NCBI GenBank assembly: GCA_041164425.1
Contig: JBEAPO010000123.1
Location: forward strand, 1 to 30,047
Length of the DNA stretch: 30,047 nt
DNA from: F1-20-MAGs119 sp041164425
GTDB taxonomy: Bacteria > Actinomycetota > Acidimicrobiia > Acidimicrobiales > Ilumatobacteraceae
Direction of reading: 5' to 3'
A program made the translations under genes and the position numbers. Below, in pieces: positions 15,973 to 23,671 of this stretch. The notes under the pieces were generated by a model, which saw only the letters and a list, made by a program, of their open reading frames with translations, had not been told where the DNA came from and did no database searches. Numbering within the stretch: the first letter of the stretch is position 1; each line of letters begins with the position of its first letter.

Positions 15973-16649
15973 GACCGTGCGCCTGCGCGCGTCTGGGCTT
16001 CGTCGAAGAGCCGCTGCAATTCTCCGTGCAGTTGGTCGGAGAAATCCTTCACGGCGGAGCGAGATGCCCGGCCGTCTGTGGCGGGCGGAGTGATCGCTTC
16101 GCCGACGAGGACGACGCATTTACTCGGACGCAGGTACTTCTTGCCCTTCGGCATCGCGCGCTCGGATCCACCGATGCCGACGGGGACAACGCGTACCCCC
16201 GCCTTCATGGCGATGTAGGTCACGCCATCGAACAGGGGCTGCACGACTTCACCCGATTTGCGTTCCCCCTCGGGGAACAAGACCAGCGGTTCGCCCGCTT
16301 CGAGGACTTCGATGCACCGCCGAAGGGCCTCGCGGTCAGCGGTACCGCGTGACACGGGAAATCCGCCGAGCGCGGACAGCACCCATCCGACGGGTTTCTT
16401 CTTCCACAACGAATCCTTGCCCATATAGCGCATGCGTCGAGTGGTCACCGTGCACGCGAGCGGTGTGTCGATGTTCGAGCGATGCACCGGGGCCAGAATG
16501 AACGGACCGCTGCGAGGAACGTTTTTGCGGCCGATCACGGAGGTACGCCAGAAGGTGCGACAGAAAAACGCAAGGATGTTTCGGACGACTCTGTAGAAGA
16601 TTCTCGAGCCGATTCCGTTTCCAGCGAGAAAGCTTTCGACGTCAGCCAC
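15966..16649 (-). CDS. plsC: Lysophospholipid (1-acylglycerol-3-phosphate) acyltransferase
   Basis: Membrane-associated acyltransferase placing the second acyl chain on lysophosphatidic acid or a related lipid. The catalytic HX4D box is in VHRSNIDTPLA and the substrate-binding box is LVLFPEGERKSG. An aromatic amphipathic N-terminal stretch (RIFYRVVRNILAFFCRTFWRT) probably contacts the membrane. The GTG at 16649 has GAGG about 6 nt upstream and overlaps the cmk stop by 8 nt, giving 227 aa. A GTG at 16661 would add four residues. The neighbour cmk is a common partner of plsC in bacteria. The TAG stop overlaps the end of the convergent aminopeptidase gene. Confidence 0.9.
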   Translation of the reverse strand: MADVESFLAGNGIGSRIFYRVVRNILAFFCRTFWRTSVIGRKNVPRSGPFILAPVHRSNIDTPLACTVTTRRMRYMGKDSLWKKKPVGWVLSALGGFPVSRGTADREALRRCIEVLEAGEPLVLFPEGERKSGEVVQPLFDGVTYIAMKAGVRVVPVGIGGSERAMPKGKKYLRPSKCVVLVGEAITPPATDGRASRSAVKDFSDQLHGELQRLFDEAQTRAGARSQ

Positions 16650-17292
16650 GCGTTGCCTCACGTTGCGTGACGAGAGAGTGGAGCTTTTCGACCACTTCTT
16701 CGATCGACAGGTTCGAGGTATCGATTGTGATTGAACCGTCAGCGGTCATCAGCGGACTGTCGATGCGCGTCGAATCGAGGCGATCCCGTTCGGCAATGGA
16801 TCGAGCGATGGCGTCGACGTCGCCTCCGGATTCGGCGACACGTCGTTGCGCCCGTACGTGGGGGGAAGCGGTGAGGAACACCTTCAGCGTCGCGTCGGGA
16901 AAGACGACCGTCCCGATGTCGCGTCCCTCGACCACTCCCCCGCCGTGCGCTGCGACCCACGCACGTTGCTGGTCGCGCAGTACCGTTCGTACTCCACTGA
17001 TGGCGGCGACGTGGCTGACGGCATGGTTGATGTGATCGGCGCGGATTTCTCTCGTCACGTCGACGCCGTCGACCTTCACATCACCGTCTCCGACCTCGAT
17101 ACTCGACACTACGGCGAGCCGCGTCACCGCTTCGGCGTTCGCTGGGTCGACGCCATCGCGTATGGCTGCATGAGTGACGGCGCGATACATCGCACCGGTG
17201 TCGAGATATGGCACGCCGAGGCGTCGTGCGAGGGCACGCGCGATGGTCGACTTCCCCGCTCCCGCGGGGCCATCGATTGCGACGACACGCAT
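16642..17292 (-). CDS. cmk: Cytidylate kinase
   Basis: Phosphorylates CMP/dCMP to CDP/dCDP for nucleic acid and phospholipid synthesis. The P-loop AIDGPAGAGKST is at residues 5-16, then PYLDTGAMYRAVTH. The CMP-binding insert domain holds VDGVDVTREIRADHI, and RAWVAAHGGGVVEGRDIGTVVFPDA and the LID segment RIAESGGD-like AQRRVAESGGD with DRLDSTRIDSPL follow. ATG 17292 gives 216 aa, a typical length; the longer frame upstream is guaB1 coding sequence in another frame. It begins 8 nt after the guaB1 stop and overlaps plsC, forming guaB1-cmk-plsC. Confidence 0.95.
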   Translation of the reverse strand: MRVVAIDGPAGAGKSTIARALARRLGVPYLDTGAMYRAVTHAAIRDGVDPANAEAVTRLAVVSSIEVGDGDVKVDGVDVTREIRADHINHAVSHVAAISGVRTVLRDQQRAWVAAHGGGVVEGRDIGTVVFPDATLKVFLTASPHVRAQRRVAESGGDVDAIARSIAERDRLDSTRIDSPLMTADGSITIDTSNLSIEEVVEKLHSLVTQREATRG

Positions 17293-17300
17293 CCCGGTAG

Positions 17301-18737
17301 CTACCAGCTCGTACCCTGCGGACGACCCTCGTCGTAACCTGCTGCGCTTTGAATGCCGACCACCGCGCGCTCGCGGAACTCGGGAATGCTCGCCGCCCCC
17401 GCGTAGGTGCACGCGGAACGGACGCCGGCAACGATCTGGTCGACGATGTCCTCGACACCGGGTCGCTCATGATCGAGGTACATGCGAGACGTGCTGATTC
17501 CCTCTTCGAAGAGTTCCTTGCGGGCGCGCTCGAATGCTGTTTCCTTGCTGGTGCGGTTGCGAACCGCACGGTTCGAAGCCATACCGAAACTCTCCTTGTA
17601 CAAGCGCCCCTCGGTGTCGCGCAGCGTGTCGGCTGCGGACTCGTAAGTACCCGCCAACCACGAGCCGAACATCACGTTCGATGCACCGGCCGCAAGAGCC
17701 AGCGCGACGTCGCGCGGATATCGCACGCCGCCGTCGGCCCAGACGTGTTTTCCCAATCGCTGTGCTTCTTCGGAGCACTCGAGAACGGCGCTGAATTGCG
17801 GTCGTCCGACGCCAGTCATCATGCGCGTGGTGCACATGGCTCCGGGTCCGACACCAACCTTCACGATGTCAACCCCTGCTTCGATGAGGTCGCGGGTTGC
17901 TGGCGCGGTGACGACGTTTCCCGCGACGAGGTGAACGTCAGGCGCAGCCGAACGCACGGCCTCGACGGCCCGCAGCATGCGGCCCTGGTGACCGTGCGCG
18001 GTGTCGATCACCAAAACGTCGACACCCATCTTCGCGAGAGCCTTCGCTCGTTCAGCCGGCTCGCCGTTTATTCCGACGGCGACGGAGACGAGGAATCGAC
18101 CGTCGCGACCCAGCGCCGGTGAATAGAGCGTGCTGCGCAGCGCCCCTTTTCGCGTGACGCATCCGAGCAGGGCGCCGTCGGGTCCGACGACGGGGGCAAA
18201 AGTGAGGCGACGCTCGTGCAGGAAGTCGAAAATCCTCTGCGGATCGAGACCGGCATCGACGCAGATGAGGTCGCGGTTCATCACGTGCTGAACCTGGGTG
18301 AAGCGGTCGAAGCCGGCGGCGTCGTGCTCGGTGAAAATTCCGACCGGTCGATGGCCTGCGTCGACGACGATGATCGCGCCGTGCGCACGCTTGTGGATCA
18401 GGCTGAGAGCATTTCCCACTGTGTCGGTCGGGGCCAAAGTGATCGGGGTTTCGAAAACGTCGTGTCGGGATTTCACGAAATCGGCCACCGACTCGATGAT
18501 GTCGAGTGGGATGTCCTGTGGCAGCACCGCGAGTCCGCCCCGCCGGGCGATGGTTTCCGCCATGCGACGACCCGCGACCGCAGTCATGTTGGCCACCACC
18601 ACGGGAACCGTCGTGCCGATGCCGTCGGGTGTAGCCAGATCGACATCGAAGCGACTCGGCACTTGGCTGAGGCTGGGAACCATGAACACGTCGTTGTACG
18701 TGAGGTCATGGGGAGGGTGCGCAGTGAGGAAACGCAT
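17301..18737 (-). CDS. guaB1: GuaB1-type IMP-dehydrogenase-related protein (probable GMP reductase)
   Basis: TIM-barrel IMPDH/GMPR family protein of 478 aa. It opens with PPHDLTYNDVFMVPS and VPVVVANMTAVAGRRMAE, as in mycobacterial GuaB1. Two CBS motifs occupy about residues 95-205. The catalytic cysteine loop is VGVGPGAMCTTRMMTGVGRP (Cys302), then WADGGVRYPRDVALALAAGASNVM. The C-terminus has KESFGMASNRAVRNRT and TYAGAASIPEFRERAVVG. Mycobacterial GuaB1 has been reported to be a GMP reductase (GMP to IMP) rather than an IMP dehydrogenase, so a salvage role fits better than de novo GMP synthesis. The CBS pair may sense purine nucleotides. First gene of guaB1-cmk-plsC. Confidence 0.92.
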   Translation of the reverse strand: MRFLTAHPPHDLTYNDVFMVPSLSQVPSRFDVDLATPDGIGTTVPVVVANMTAVAGRRMAETIARRGGLAVLPQDIPLDIIESVADFVKSRHDVFETPITLAPTDTVGNALSLIHKRAHGAIIVVDAGHRPVGIFTEHDAAGFDRFTQVQHVMNRDLICVDAGLDPQRIFDFLHERRLTFAPVVGPDGALLGCVTRKGALRSTLYSPALGRDGRFLVSVAVGINGEPAERAKALAKMGVDVLVIDTAHGHQGRMLRAVEAVRSAAPDVHLVAGNVVTAPATRDLIEAGVDIVKVGVGPGAMCTTRMMTGVGRPQFSAVLECSEEAQRLGKHVWADGGVRYPRDVALALAAGASNVMFGSWLAGTYESAADTLRDTEGRLYKESFGMASNRAVRNRTSKETAFERARKELFEEGISTSRMYLDHERPGVEDIVDQIVAGVRSACTYAGAASIPEFRERAVVGIQSAAGYDEGRPQGTSW

Positions 18738-18759
18738 GACCGTCTTAGGCTAGGCGACC
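18738..18759. promoter_or_regulatory. Shared divergent promoter core guaB1 / hydrolase
   Basis: The 22-nt gap holds TAGGCTA (18746-18752). Read forward, TAGGCT ends 8 nt before ATG 18760. Read in reverse, TAGCCT ends 9 nt before ATG 18737. The two -10 boxes overlap by five bases and are almost palindromic, so one opened region could serve both directions. Neither gene has a Shine-Dalgarno sequence. Confidence 0.45.
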
Positions 18760-19488
18760 ATGGCATCGAAAGCGTCGGTATCCAATTCGGTCGGTTCCCG
18801 TCAGGTGGTGCTCGTGCACGGCTGGGGCGGCTCGTTCCGTGAGACCTGGCAGGCACCGGGTATCGACCAGATATTTGCCGACACGGGCCACATCGTGTCG
18901 GGTGTCGATTTGCTGGGCCATGGCAGCGCTCCTAAGCCCCACGACCCCGAGGCCTACTCGGATCTCGCTGGTTATCTGCTCGACGAACTGCCAGCCGAGC
19001 CGTGTGTGGTCGTTGCGTTCTCCCTTGGTGCACTCACGACACTCCGCGCCGCCTTGCGTGACCCGCTCCGCTTCACGGGGATCGTGCTTGCGGGGATCGG
19101 CAACGGAGTTTTCGAGCAACACAAGCCCGAGGAAACAGCGCGCATCCTTGCCGGCATAGACGGTTCAGCTCCCGCCGACGACAACATCGCCCGTCTCTTC
19201 GGTCAGTACGCCCAACAGGGAGACAACGACGTCGCGGCCTTGACTGCAGTCCTGAAGCGTCCGCCATCCGAACCACTGCGGCCCGAGCAACTCTCCACGG
19301 TGGCCTGCCCGGTGCTGGTGTGCATCGGCGAGCGTGATTTCGCCGCGCCATCGGATCGACTCGCCGACGCGTTCCCCGACGGTGAATTTCGATTGCTTCC
19401 ACGAACCGACCACTTCGCCACACCCGGTTCGTTCCCTTTCATCGACGCCGTCGTCGATTTCCTCGAAACCAGAGTGCCCGCGCGTTGA
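18760..19488 (+). CDS. Alpha/beta-hydrolase (BioH-like fold)
   Basis: 242-aa single-domain hydrolase. The oxyanion loop is VLVHGWGG, and DLLGHGSAP follows. The nucleophile is Ser88 in VAFSLGAL (AxSxG rather than GxSxG). The acid is likely the Asp in CIGERDFAAPSD, and the His is in RTDHFATP. The size and small lid recall BioH or other carboxylesterases, but the substrate cannot be assigned. Its TGA overlaps the TTG start of the Sua5 gene (TTGA), so the two are translated in tandem. Start supported by the divergent -10. Confidence 0.85.
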   Translation: MASKASVSNSVGSRQVVLVHGWGGSFRETWQAPGIDQIFADTGHIVSGVDLLGHGSAPKPHDPEAYSDLAGYLLDELPAEPCVVVAFSLGALTTLRAALRDPLRFTGIVLAGIGNGVFEQHKPEETARILAGIDGSAPADDNIARLFGQYAQQGDNDVAALTAVLKRPPSEPLRPEQLSTVACPVLVCIGERDFAAPSDRLADAFPDGEFRLLPRTDHFATPGSFPFIDAVVDFLETRVPAR

Positions 19489-20477
19489 CGGCGAAGCAGA
19501 CACTCCTGCTCGCATCCGATGCGGCGGCGGATCTCGAGTCCGCCGTGAAGCTCCTCGTGTCGGGGTCGCTCGTCGCCATTCCAACTGAGACCGTTTATGG
19601 CCTCGCAGCCGACGCCTCGAATGAGGTCGCGGTTCGTGCGATATTCGAGGCAAAGGGCCGTCCGACGACACACCCTCTGATCGTGCATGTCGCGGATGTG
19701 GCCCACGCTCGCCCTCTCTCGCGCGACTGGTCGCCCGCGGCGGAAATTCTCGCCCGATCGTTCTGGCCGGGACCGCTGTCAATTCTCACTCCGCGCTCTG
19801 ATGATGTGTCCCCCATCGTGACCGGTGGTCGCGAAAACGTCGTGATTCGTGTTCCGGCACATTCCGCGACGCTGCAAATATTGAGGGCGCTGCACGCCGT
19901 GGCCAGCATCGGAGTTGCTGCACCGTCGGCGAATCGCTTCGGATCCATCAGCCCGACCAACGCGTCGCACGTCCTCGCCGAACTGGATGGGCGCATCGAT
20001 GCGGTGCTCGACGGTGGCCCGTGTTCCGTCGGTGTCGAATCAACGATCGTCGATTGCACCCACGAGCCCGCGATCATCCTGCGTCCCGGCGGTGTAACAG
20101 TCGAAGAGATCGCAACGTGTCTCGCCGAGCATGGCCTGACAGTGACGGTGTCGCCCGACGTTTCGGGAGCTGTCGATGCTTCGCGCGCAATCGCGCCGGG
20201 AATGCTGCGATCGCACTACGCGCCACGAACACATCTCGAAGTGTTCGAGACAACCGACGAAGCGGAGAGGGCTCGACACGCGGCTGAGGCTCGCGGTGAT
20301 CGTGTCGTCTTGCTGCCAAATCCCGCGGACGTGTACCAGTATTCGCGTGATCTCTACGCGCTTTTGCGTGCGTGTGACGAATCGGGTGCAAACCTCATCA
20401 TCGGATGTCTGCCGCCGCCGATCGGCCTCGGAGCTGCGGTGCGTGATCGTCTTCTCAAGGCAGCTGCAGGGCATTGA
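19485..20477 (+). CDS. sua5: L-threonylcarbamoyladenylate synthase (Sua5/YwlC type)
   Basis: Makes threonylcarbamoyl-AMP from threonine, bicarbonate and ATP, the first step of t6A modification at position 37 of ANN-decoding tRNAs. The YrdC domain shows VAIPTETVYGLAADA, KGRPTTHPLIVHV, FWPGPLSILTP, VAAPSANRFGSISPTNASHV and VGVESTIVDC...IILRPGGVT. A linker (APGMLRSHYAP) and a C-terminal Sua5 domain follow, giving 330 aa, the long Sua5 form. The TTG start at 19485 overlaps the hydrolase stop and directly precedes the conserved domain. The last 23 nt overlap a convergent J-domain gene. Confidence 0.93.
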   Translation: MTAKQTLLLASDAAADLESAVKLLVSGSLVAIPTETVYGLAADASNEVAVRAIFEAKGRPTTHPLIVHVADVAHARPLSRDWSPAAEILARSFWPGPLSILTPRSDDVSPIVTGGRENVVIRVPAHSATLQILRALHAVASIGVAAPSANRFGSISPTNASHVLAELDGRIDAVLDGGPCSVGVESTIVDCTHEPAIILRPGGVTVEEIATCLAEHGLTVTVSPDVSGAVDASRAIAPGMLRSHYAPRTHLEVFETTDEAERARHAAEARGDRVVLLPNPADVYQYSRDLYALLRACDESGANLIIGCLPPPIGLGAAVRDRLLKAAAGH

Positions 20478-20967
20478 TCGTGTCAACCCAGACGTCGCGA
20501 ACTCGTTCGATGTCGAGGGCGACTCGGCTCTCGACGACCAGTGAGACGGTCGATGCACCTGCGTCGGGCACGAGCTCGAGGCTGACCCATGTTTCGGGCG
20601 GCTCGTTCATGCGAACCTCGAGCCTGTACGGCGGGTCGTCGTCGGCGACGTCCCCCAATTCGGTCGCGGCGATCAGCAGCAATTCGTAGGCATCGACGGG
20701 GAGCGCCTCGATCGTGAAGGACGGATGATCGGAGCGCCGGCGGAGTCGGACGACGTCTTCGACGCGAAATCGCGGCGCGCCGTTGAAAAGAACAGCTTTT
20801 GCACTTGACAAGACCGTGTAAGCGCGCTCGACGGCATCCAATTTCTCCCGTGATCCGCCGTGATCCGGATGGTTCGCGATCAGCGCCAGACGACGCGCCC
20901 GTCGGAGCGCGACGTCATCGAAATCGTCTCCGAGGCCGAGCAGGGCAAGCGCCTCGCTTCGTTCCAC
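20455..20967 (-). CDS. J-domain protein, 170 aa
   Basis: The N-terminal 60 residues form a J domain: EALALLGLGDDFDDVALRRA, then the HPD tripeptide (residues 33-35, IANHPDHGG) and KLDAVERAYTVLSSAKA. It would stimulate a DnaK-type ATPase. The remaining ~100 residues have no zinc finger or glycine/phenylalanine region and read as an alpha/beta domain (FTIEALPVDAYELLLIAATELG, YRLEVRMNEPPETWVSLELVPD, TVSLVVESRVALD). I do not recognise this part. GTG 20967 lies 11 nt after the crotonase stop, so they form an operon. The longer frame is crotonase shadow. It overlaps the end of sua5 by 23 nt. Confidence 0.75.
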   Translation of the reverse strand: MERSEALALLGLGDDFDDVALRRARRLALIANHPDHGGSREKLDAVERAYTVLSSAKAVLFNGAPRFRVEDVVRLRRRSDHPSFTIEALPVDAYELLLIAATELGDVADDDPPYRLEVRMNEPPETWVSLELVPDAGASTVSLVVESRVALDIERVRDVWVDTINALQLP

Positions 20968-20978
20968 GAGGGTGCGAC

Positions 20979-21785
20979 TCAGCGTCCCTTGAATTCGGGA
21001 GTGCGCTTTTCCATGAACGCCGAAACACCCTCGCGGAAATCGGCGGTTTTGAAGAGCGGCAAGAGTTGGAGGAACACGTGGTGGATGTTCTGCTCGAATG
21101 TTTCGGTTTCGGCGGCCCTCATCATGCGCTTGATCGCGCGCACTGCGAGCGGGGCATTCGCAGTGATCTCCGCCGCCAGGACACGGGCCGCTCCCTGCAG
21201 ATCGGCCGCCGCATACACATGGTTGACGAGACCGAGTTCGAGTGCCTCGGTGGCTGTCAGCGTGCGTCCGGTGAAGGAGATTTCGGCTGCCTTTGCATAC
21301 CCGACCATGCGCGGCAACAACCAAGTACCGCCCGACTCGGGCAGGATTCCCCTCTTTGCAAATCCCGGATTCAACTTCGCCGTGTCCGCGGCCAGGCGAA
21401 TGTCGCATCCGAATGCCAGATCGAGCCCGTAACCCGCTGCCCCGCCGTTCAATGCGCAGACAACCGGGGTGTCGAGGTTGTGGAGTACCACGGGCGGCGC
21501 TGTACGGAGGTCGAACTCTCCCGTCGACGCGCCGAGGTCGCCCATGTTGCCGAGCGCATCCTTGGGGCCCGACATCTGCGCCGCGAGGTCGAGGCCGGCG
21601 CAAAAGGCGCGCCCCGCACCCGTGAGGATCACGCAACGCACGTTGCGGTCGCGATCGGCACGCAGAAGCGCGTCGGACAACTCGTCGAGCATGGCGCTCG
21701 AGATCGTGTTCATGCGTTCGGGCGCATTCAACGTGATCGTTGCGATATGGGTGTCAACTTCGTAGAGAACTTCGGTCGAAGACAT
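20979..21785 (-). CDS. Crotonase-family enzyme (enoyl-CoA hydratase/isomerase, PaaG-like)
   Basis: 268-aa crotonase. The first oxyanion segment is GAGRAFCAGLDLA and the second is NGGAAGYGLDLAFGCD. The region FAKRGILPESGGTWLLPRMVGYAKA closely follows the PaaG/ring-isomerase pattern. The two hydratase glutamates are absent: the first position is Asp (GLDLAF) and the second is Phe. A Glu occupies the LPxSGG position where PaaG-type isomerases have Asp. Double-bond isomerisation is therefore more likely than hydration. ATG 21785 has TAGTTT 6 nt upstream (leaderless). It is followed by the J-domain gene. Confidence 0.88.
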   Translation of the reverse strand: MSSTEVLYEVDTHIATITLNAPERMNTISSAMLDELSDALLRADRDRNVRCVILTGAGRAFCAGLDLAAQMSGPKDALGNMGDLGASTGEFDLRTAPPVVLHNLDTPVVCALNGGAAGYGLDLAFGCDIRLAADTAKLNPGFAKRGILPESGGTWLLPRMVGYAKAAEISFTGRTLTATEALELGLVNHVYAAADLQGAARVLAAEITANAPLAVRAIKRMMRAAETETFEQNIHHVFLQLLPLFKTADFREGVSAFMEKRTPEFKGR

Positions 21786-21797
21786 GGCGAGAAACTA
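21786..21797 (-). promoter_or_regulatory. Leaderless promoter for the crotonase gene
   Basis: Minus-strand TAGTTT (21797-21792) is exactly 6 nt before ATG 21785. No Shine-Dalgarno sequence, and no convincing -35. Confidence 0.5.
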
Positions 21798-21837
21798 GCC
21801 GTTCGTTCGATCGGACTTGGTGTGCGAGCATTGTCCC

Positions 21838-22782
21838 ATGCCCGAAAATCCGCGTCCCATCTCGAACCGTGTCAGCCGCCTCCTCGGGGTCGACTACCCC
21901 ATCGTCCAGGCGCCGATGGGCTGGATCGCCCGTTCACAACTCGCGTCGGCCGTTTCGAATGCGGGGGCCCTCGGCATCATCGAGACCTCTTCGGGGGATC
22001 TGCAGGCGATAAAGACGGAGATTGTCGCCATGCGTCAACTCACGTCGCGACCGTTTGGCGTGAATATCGCCCAACTCTTCGTACGCGACGAGGGCATCGC
22101 GGACTTCGTGGTTGAACAGGGTGTCCGTTTCGTGACGACGTCCGCCGGTGACCCGACGAAGTACACCGCACGTCTGAAGGCTGCAGGCCTGACGGTTTTC
22201 CACGTCGTTCCCACGCTCGCGGCCGCACTCAAGGCGGTCGATGCGGGAGTTGACGGCTTGGTCGTCGAGGGCGGAGAGGGCGGAGGATTCAAGAATCCGA
22301 AAGAGGTCTCCACGATGGTGTTGCTGCCTCTCGTTGCAGAGAATGTCGACGTGCCGATCATCGCGGCGGGTGGCATCACCGACGGTGCGAGCATGGCGGC
22401 GGCGTTTGCGCTCGGCGCCGAGGGAGTCCAGATGGGAACACGAATGGTGTCCGCGCTCGAATCGCCCGTGCACGAGAACTGGAAGCAGTCGATCGTCGAC
22501 GCGAGAGAGACCGATACGGTGTTCTTGAACCGCTTCTCGCGTCCCGGATTGCGCGCTTTGCGCACCGCACGCACGACGGAATTGGAACGTGCCGACCACG
22601 TCGGAATGGAGCAGTTCGCGAACACGACCGCGTTGTACTTCGGCGGCGACATGGAGGCGTCGATCGCCCTGACAGGTCAGGTGGCTGGACGTATCTCCTC
22701 AGTCGAGCCGGTGGCCGACATCATCACGGGAACGGTACGCGGTTTTTACCGCTGCCTCGACTCGCTGCGCGAATACGCATAG
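21838..22782 (+). CDS. Nitronate-monooxygenase-like FMN enzyme
   Basis: TIM-barrel FMN flavoprotein of the nitronate monooxygenase/FabK family, 314 aa. The N-terminal YPIVQAPMGWIARSQLASAVSNAGALGIIE is typical, followed by RPFGVNIAQLF and RFVTTSAGDPTKY. FMN phosphate is bound by IIAAGGITDGASMAAAFALGAEGVQMGTR. The family's EGxEAGGH loop reads VEGGEGGGF: the His is replaced by Phe. It could oxidise nitronates such as propionate-3-nitronate, or act as a different flavin oxidoreductase. ATG 21838 is chosen from the family N-terminus; I find no TANNNT box or Shine-Dalgarno sequence before it. It overlaps convergent ctaA by 59 nt. Confidence 0.85.
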   Translation: MPENPRPISNRVSRLLGVDYPIVQAPMGWIARSQLASAVSNAGALGIIETSSGDLQAIKTEIVAMRQLTSRPFGVNIAQLFVRDEGIADFVVEQGVRFVTTSAGDPTKYTARLKAAGLTVFHVVPTLAAALKAVDAGVDGLVVEGGEGGGFKNPKEVSTMVLLPLVAENVDVPIIAAGGITDGASMAAAFALGAEGVQMGTRMVSALESPVHENWKQSIVDARETDTVFLNRFSRPGLRALRTARTTELERADHVGMEQFANTTALYFGGDMEASIALTGQVAGRISSVEPVADIITGTVRGFYRCLDSLREYA

Positions 22783-23671
22783 TCCACGCGCAATAGACGA
22801 CGTCGACAAGCGCCAGCCACACGCCCGCGGCGAGCGCAATGTGGACAGCGACCAACAAAGCGGGCACGTCGGCCAAGTATTGGACATATCCAACGACAGC
22901 CTGCATCGACGCGATTCCGAGCAGTCGCGACACCCGCAGCTCAAACGCACGACTCTTACCTTTCGTCTTCCACAAGAGCAGCGCGACGGCGGCGAGGGTT
23001 GCAATCACGGTGCTGCCGTGGATGCGAGCCACGTTGTGGATCGAGAAGCCGAAACGCACAGCATCCTCGTCGCCGGCATGCGGACCGGTTGCGGTGACGA
23101 CCGTGCCGGTCACGACCGCAGTCAAGCCGAGAATCGCGGTTCCGATCACCATTTTGATGGATCCAGACTTGTTGGAGGCAGGGTCCCCGGGCACGGCTCC
23201 CGTGGCGCTGAACGTGTGGGGTCGATCATCGGCCAACCGGTGCAGCACGAGTGCATTTGCGAGAAGGATCATCGACACCAAGAAATGAGCCATGTTCGCC
23301 CAGGGATTGAGGCCCGTGAGGACGACGATGCCACCAATGACGACCTGCGCCAACACTCCGACGACCAGACCGACGGCAAGATTGGTGAGCGAGCGACGAC
23401 GTTCATTGAGACGGACACTTGCAAGCACGGCGAGGATCACGCTCGCAGCGACAACACCGGTGAAGAGACGATTCACCTGCTCGATGGCGCCATGGCCGGT
23501 CGAGACGTCGATGAAGCGCTCCTCGGAACATCTCGGCCAGTCGGCACACCCGAGGCCGGACCCGGTGAGACGCACGAGCGCGCCGGTGATGACGATCGTG
23601 TACAGGGCAAGAAGAGCGATGAGTGTGACGCGTCGGTATGCCCGGAGACTGACGGAGCGACGTGCTTTCAT
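22724..23671 (-). CDS. ctaA: Heme A synthase (COX15/CtaA family)
   Basis: Integral membrane enzyme oxidising the C8 methyl of heme O to give heme A for aa3-type cytochrome oxidase. About eight hydrophobic helices are visible in 315 aa. Family marks are LVRLTGSGLGCADWPRC, HGAIEQVNRLFTG, NMAHFLVSMILLANALVLH and FSIHNVARIHGSTVIATLA, and a final His in LVAVHIALAAG. These contribute the heme-ligand histidines. ATG 23671 overlaps the stop of the PPOX gene as ATGA and has GGAG just upstream. The 3' end runs 59 nt into the nitronate-monooxygenase-like gene. No ctaB or cytochrome oxidase genes are in the window. Confidence 0.92.
   Translation of the reverse strand: MKARRSVSLRAYRRVTLIALLALYTIVITGALVRLTGSGLGCADWPRCSEERFIDVSTGHGAIEQVNRLFTGVVAASVILAVLASVRLNERRRSLTNLAVGLVVGVLAQVVIGGIVVLTGLNPWANMAHFLVSMILLANALVLHRLADDRPHTFSATGAVPGDPASNKSGSIKMVIGTAILGLTAVVTGTVVTATGPHAGDEDAVRFGFSIHNVARIHGSTVIATLAAVALLLWKTKGKSRAFELRVSRLLGIASMQAVVGYVQYLADVPALLVAVHIALAAGVWLALVDVVYCAWTMRIRAASRGSGKNRVPFP

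Noticed and set aside
20799..22115. 438-aa open frame on the plus strand
   Set aside because: It is antisense to the crotonase and J-domain genes. It is rich in Arg, His and Gly, with no recognisable motif, and is a codon-bias shadow.
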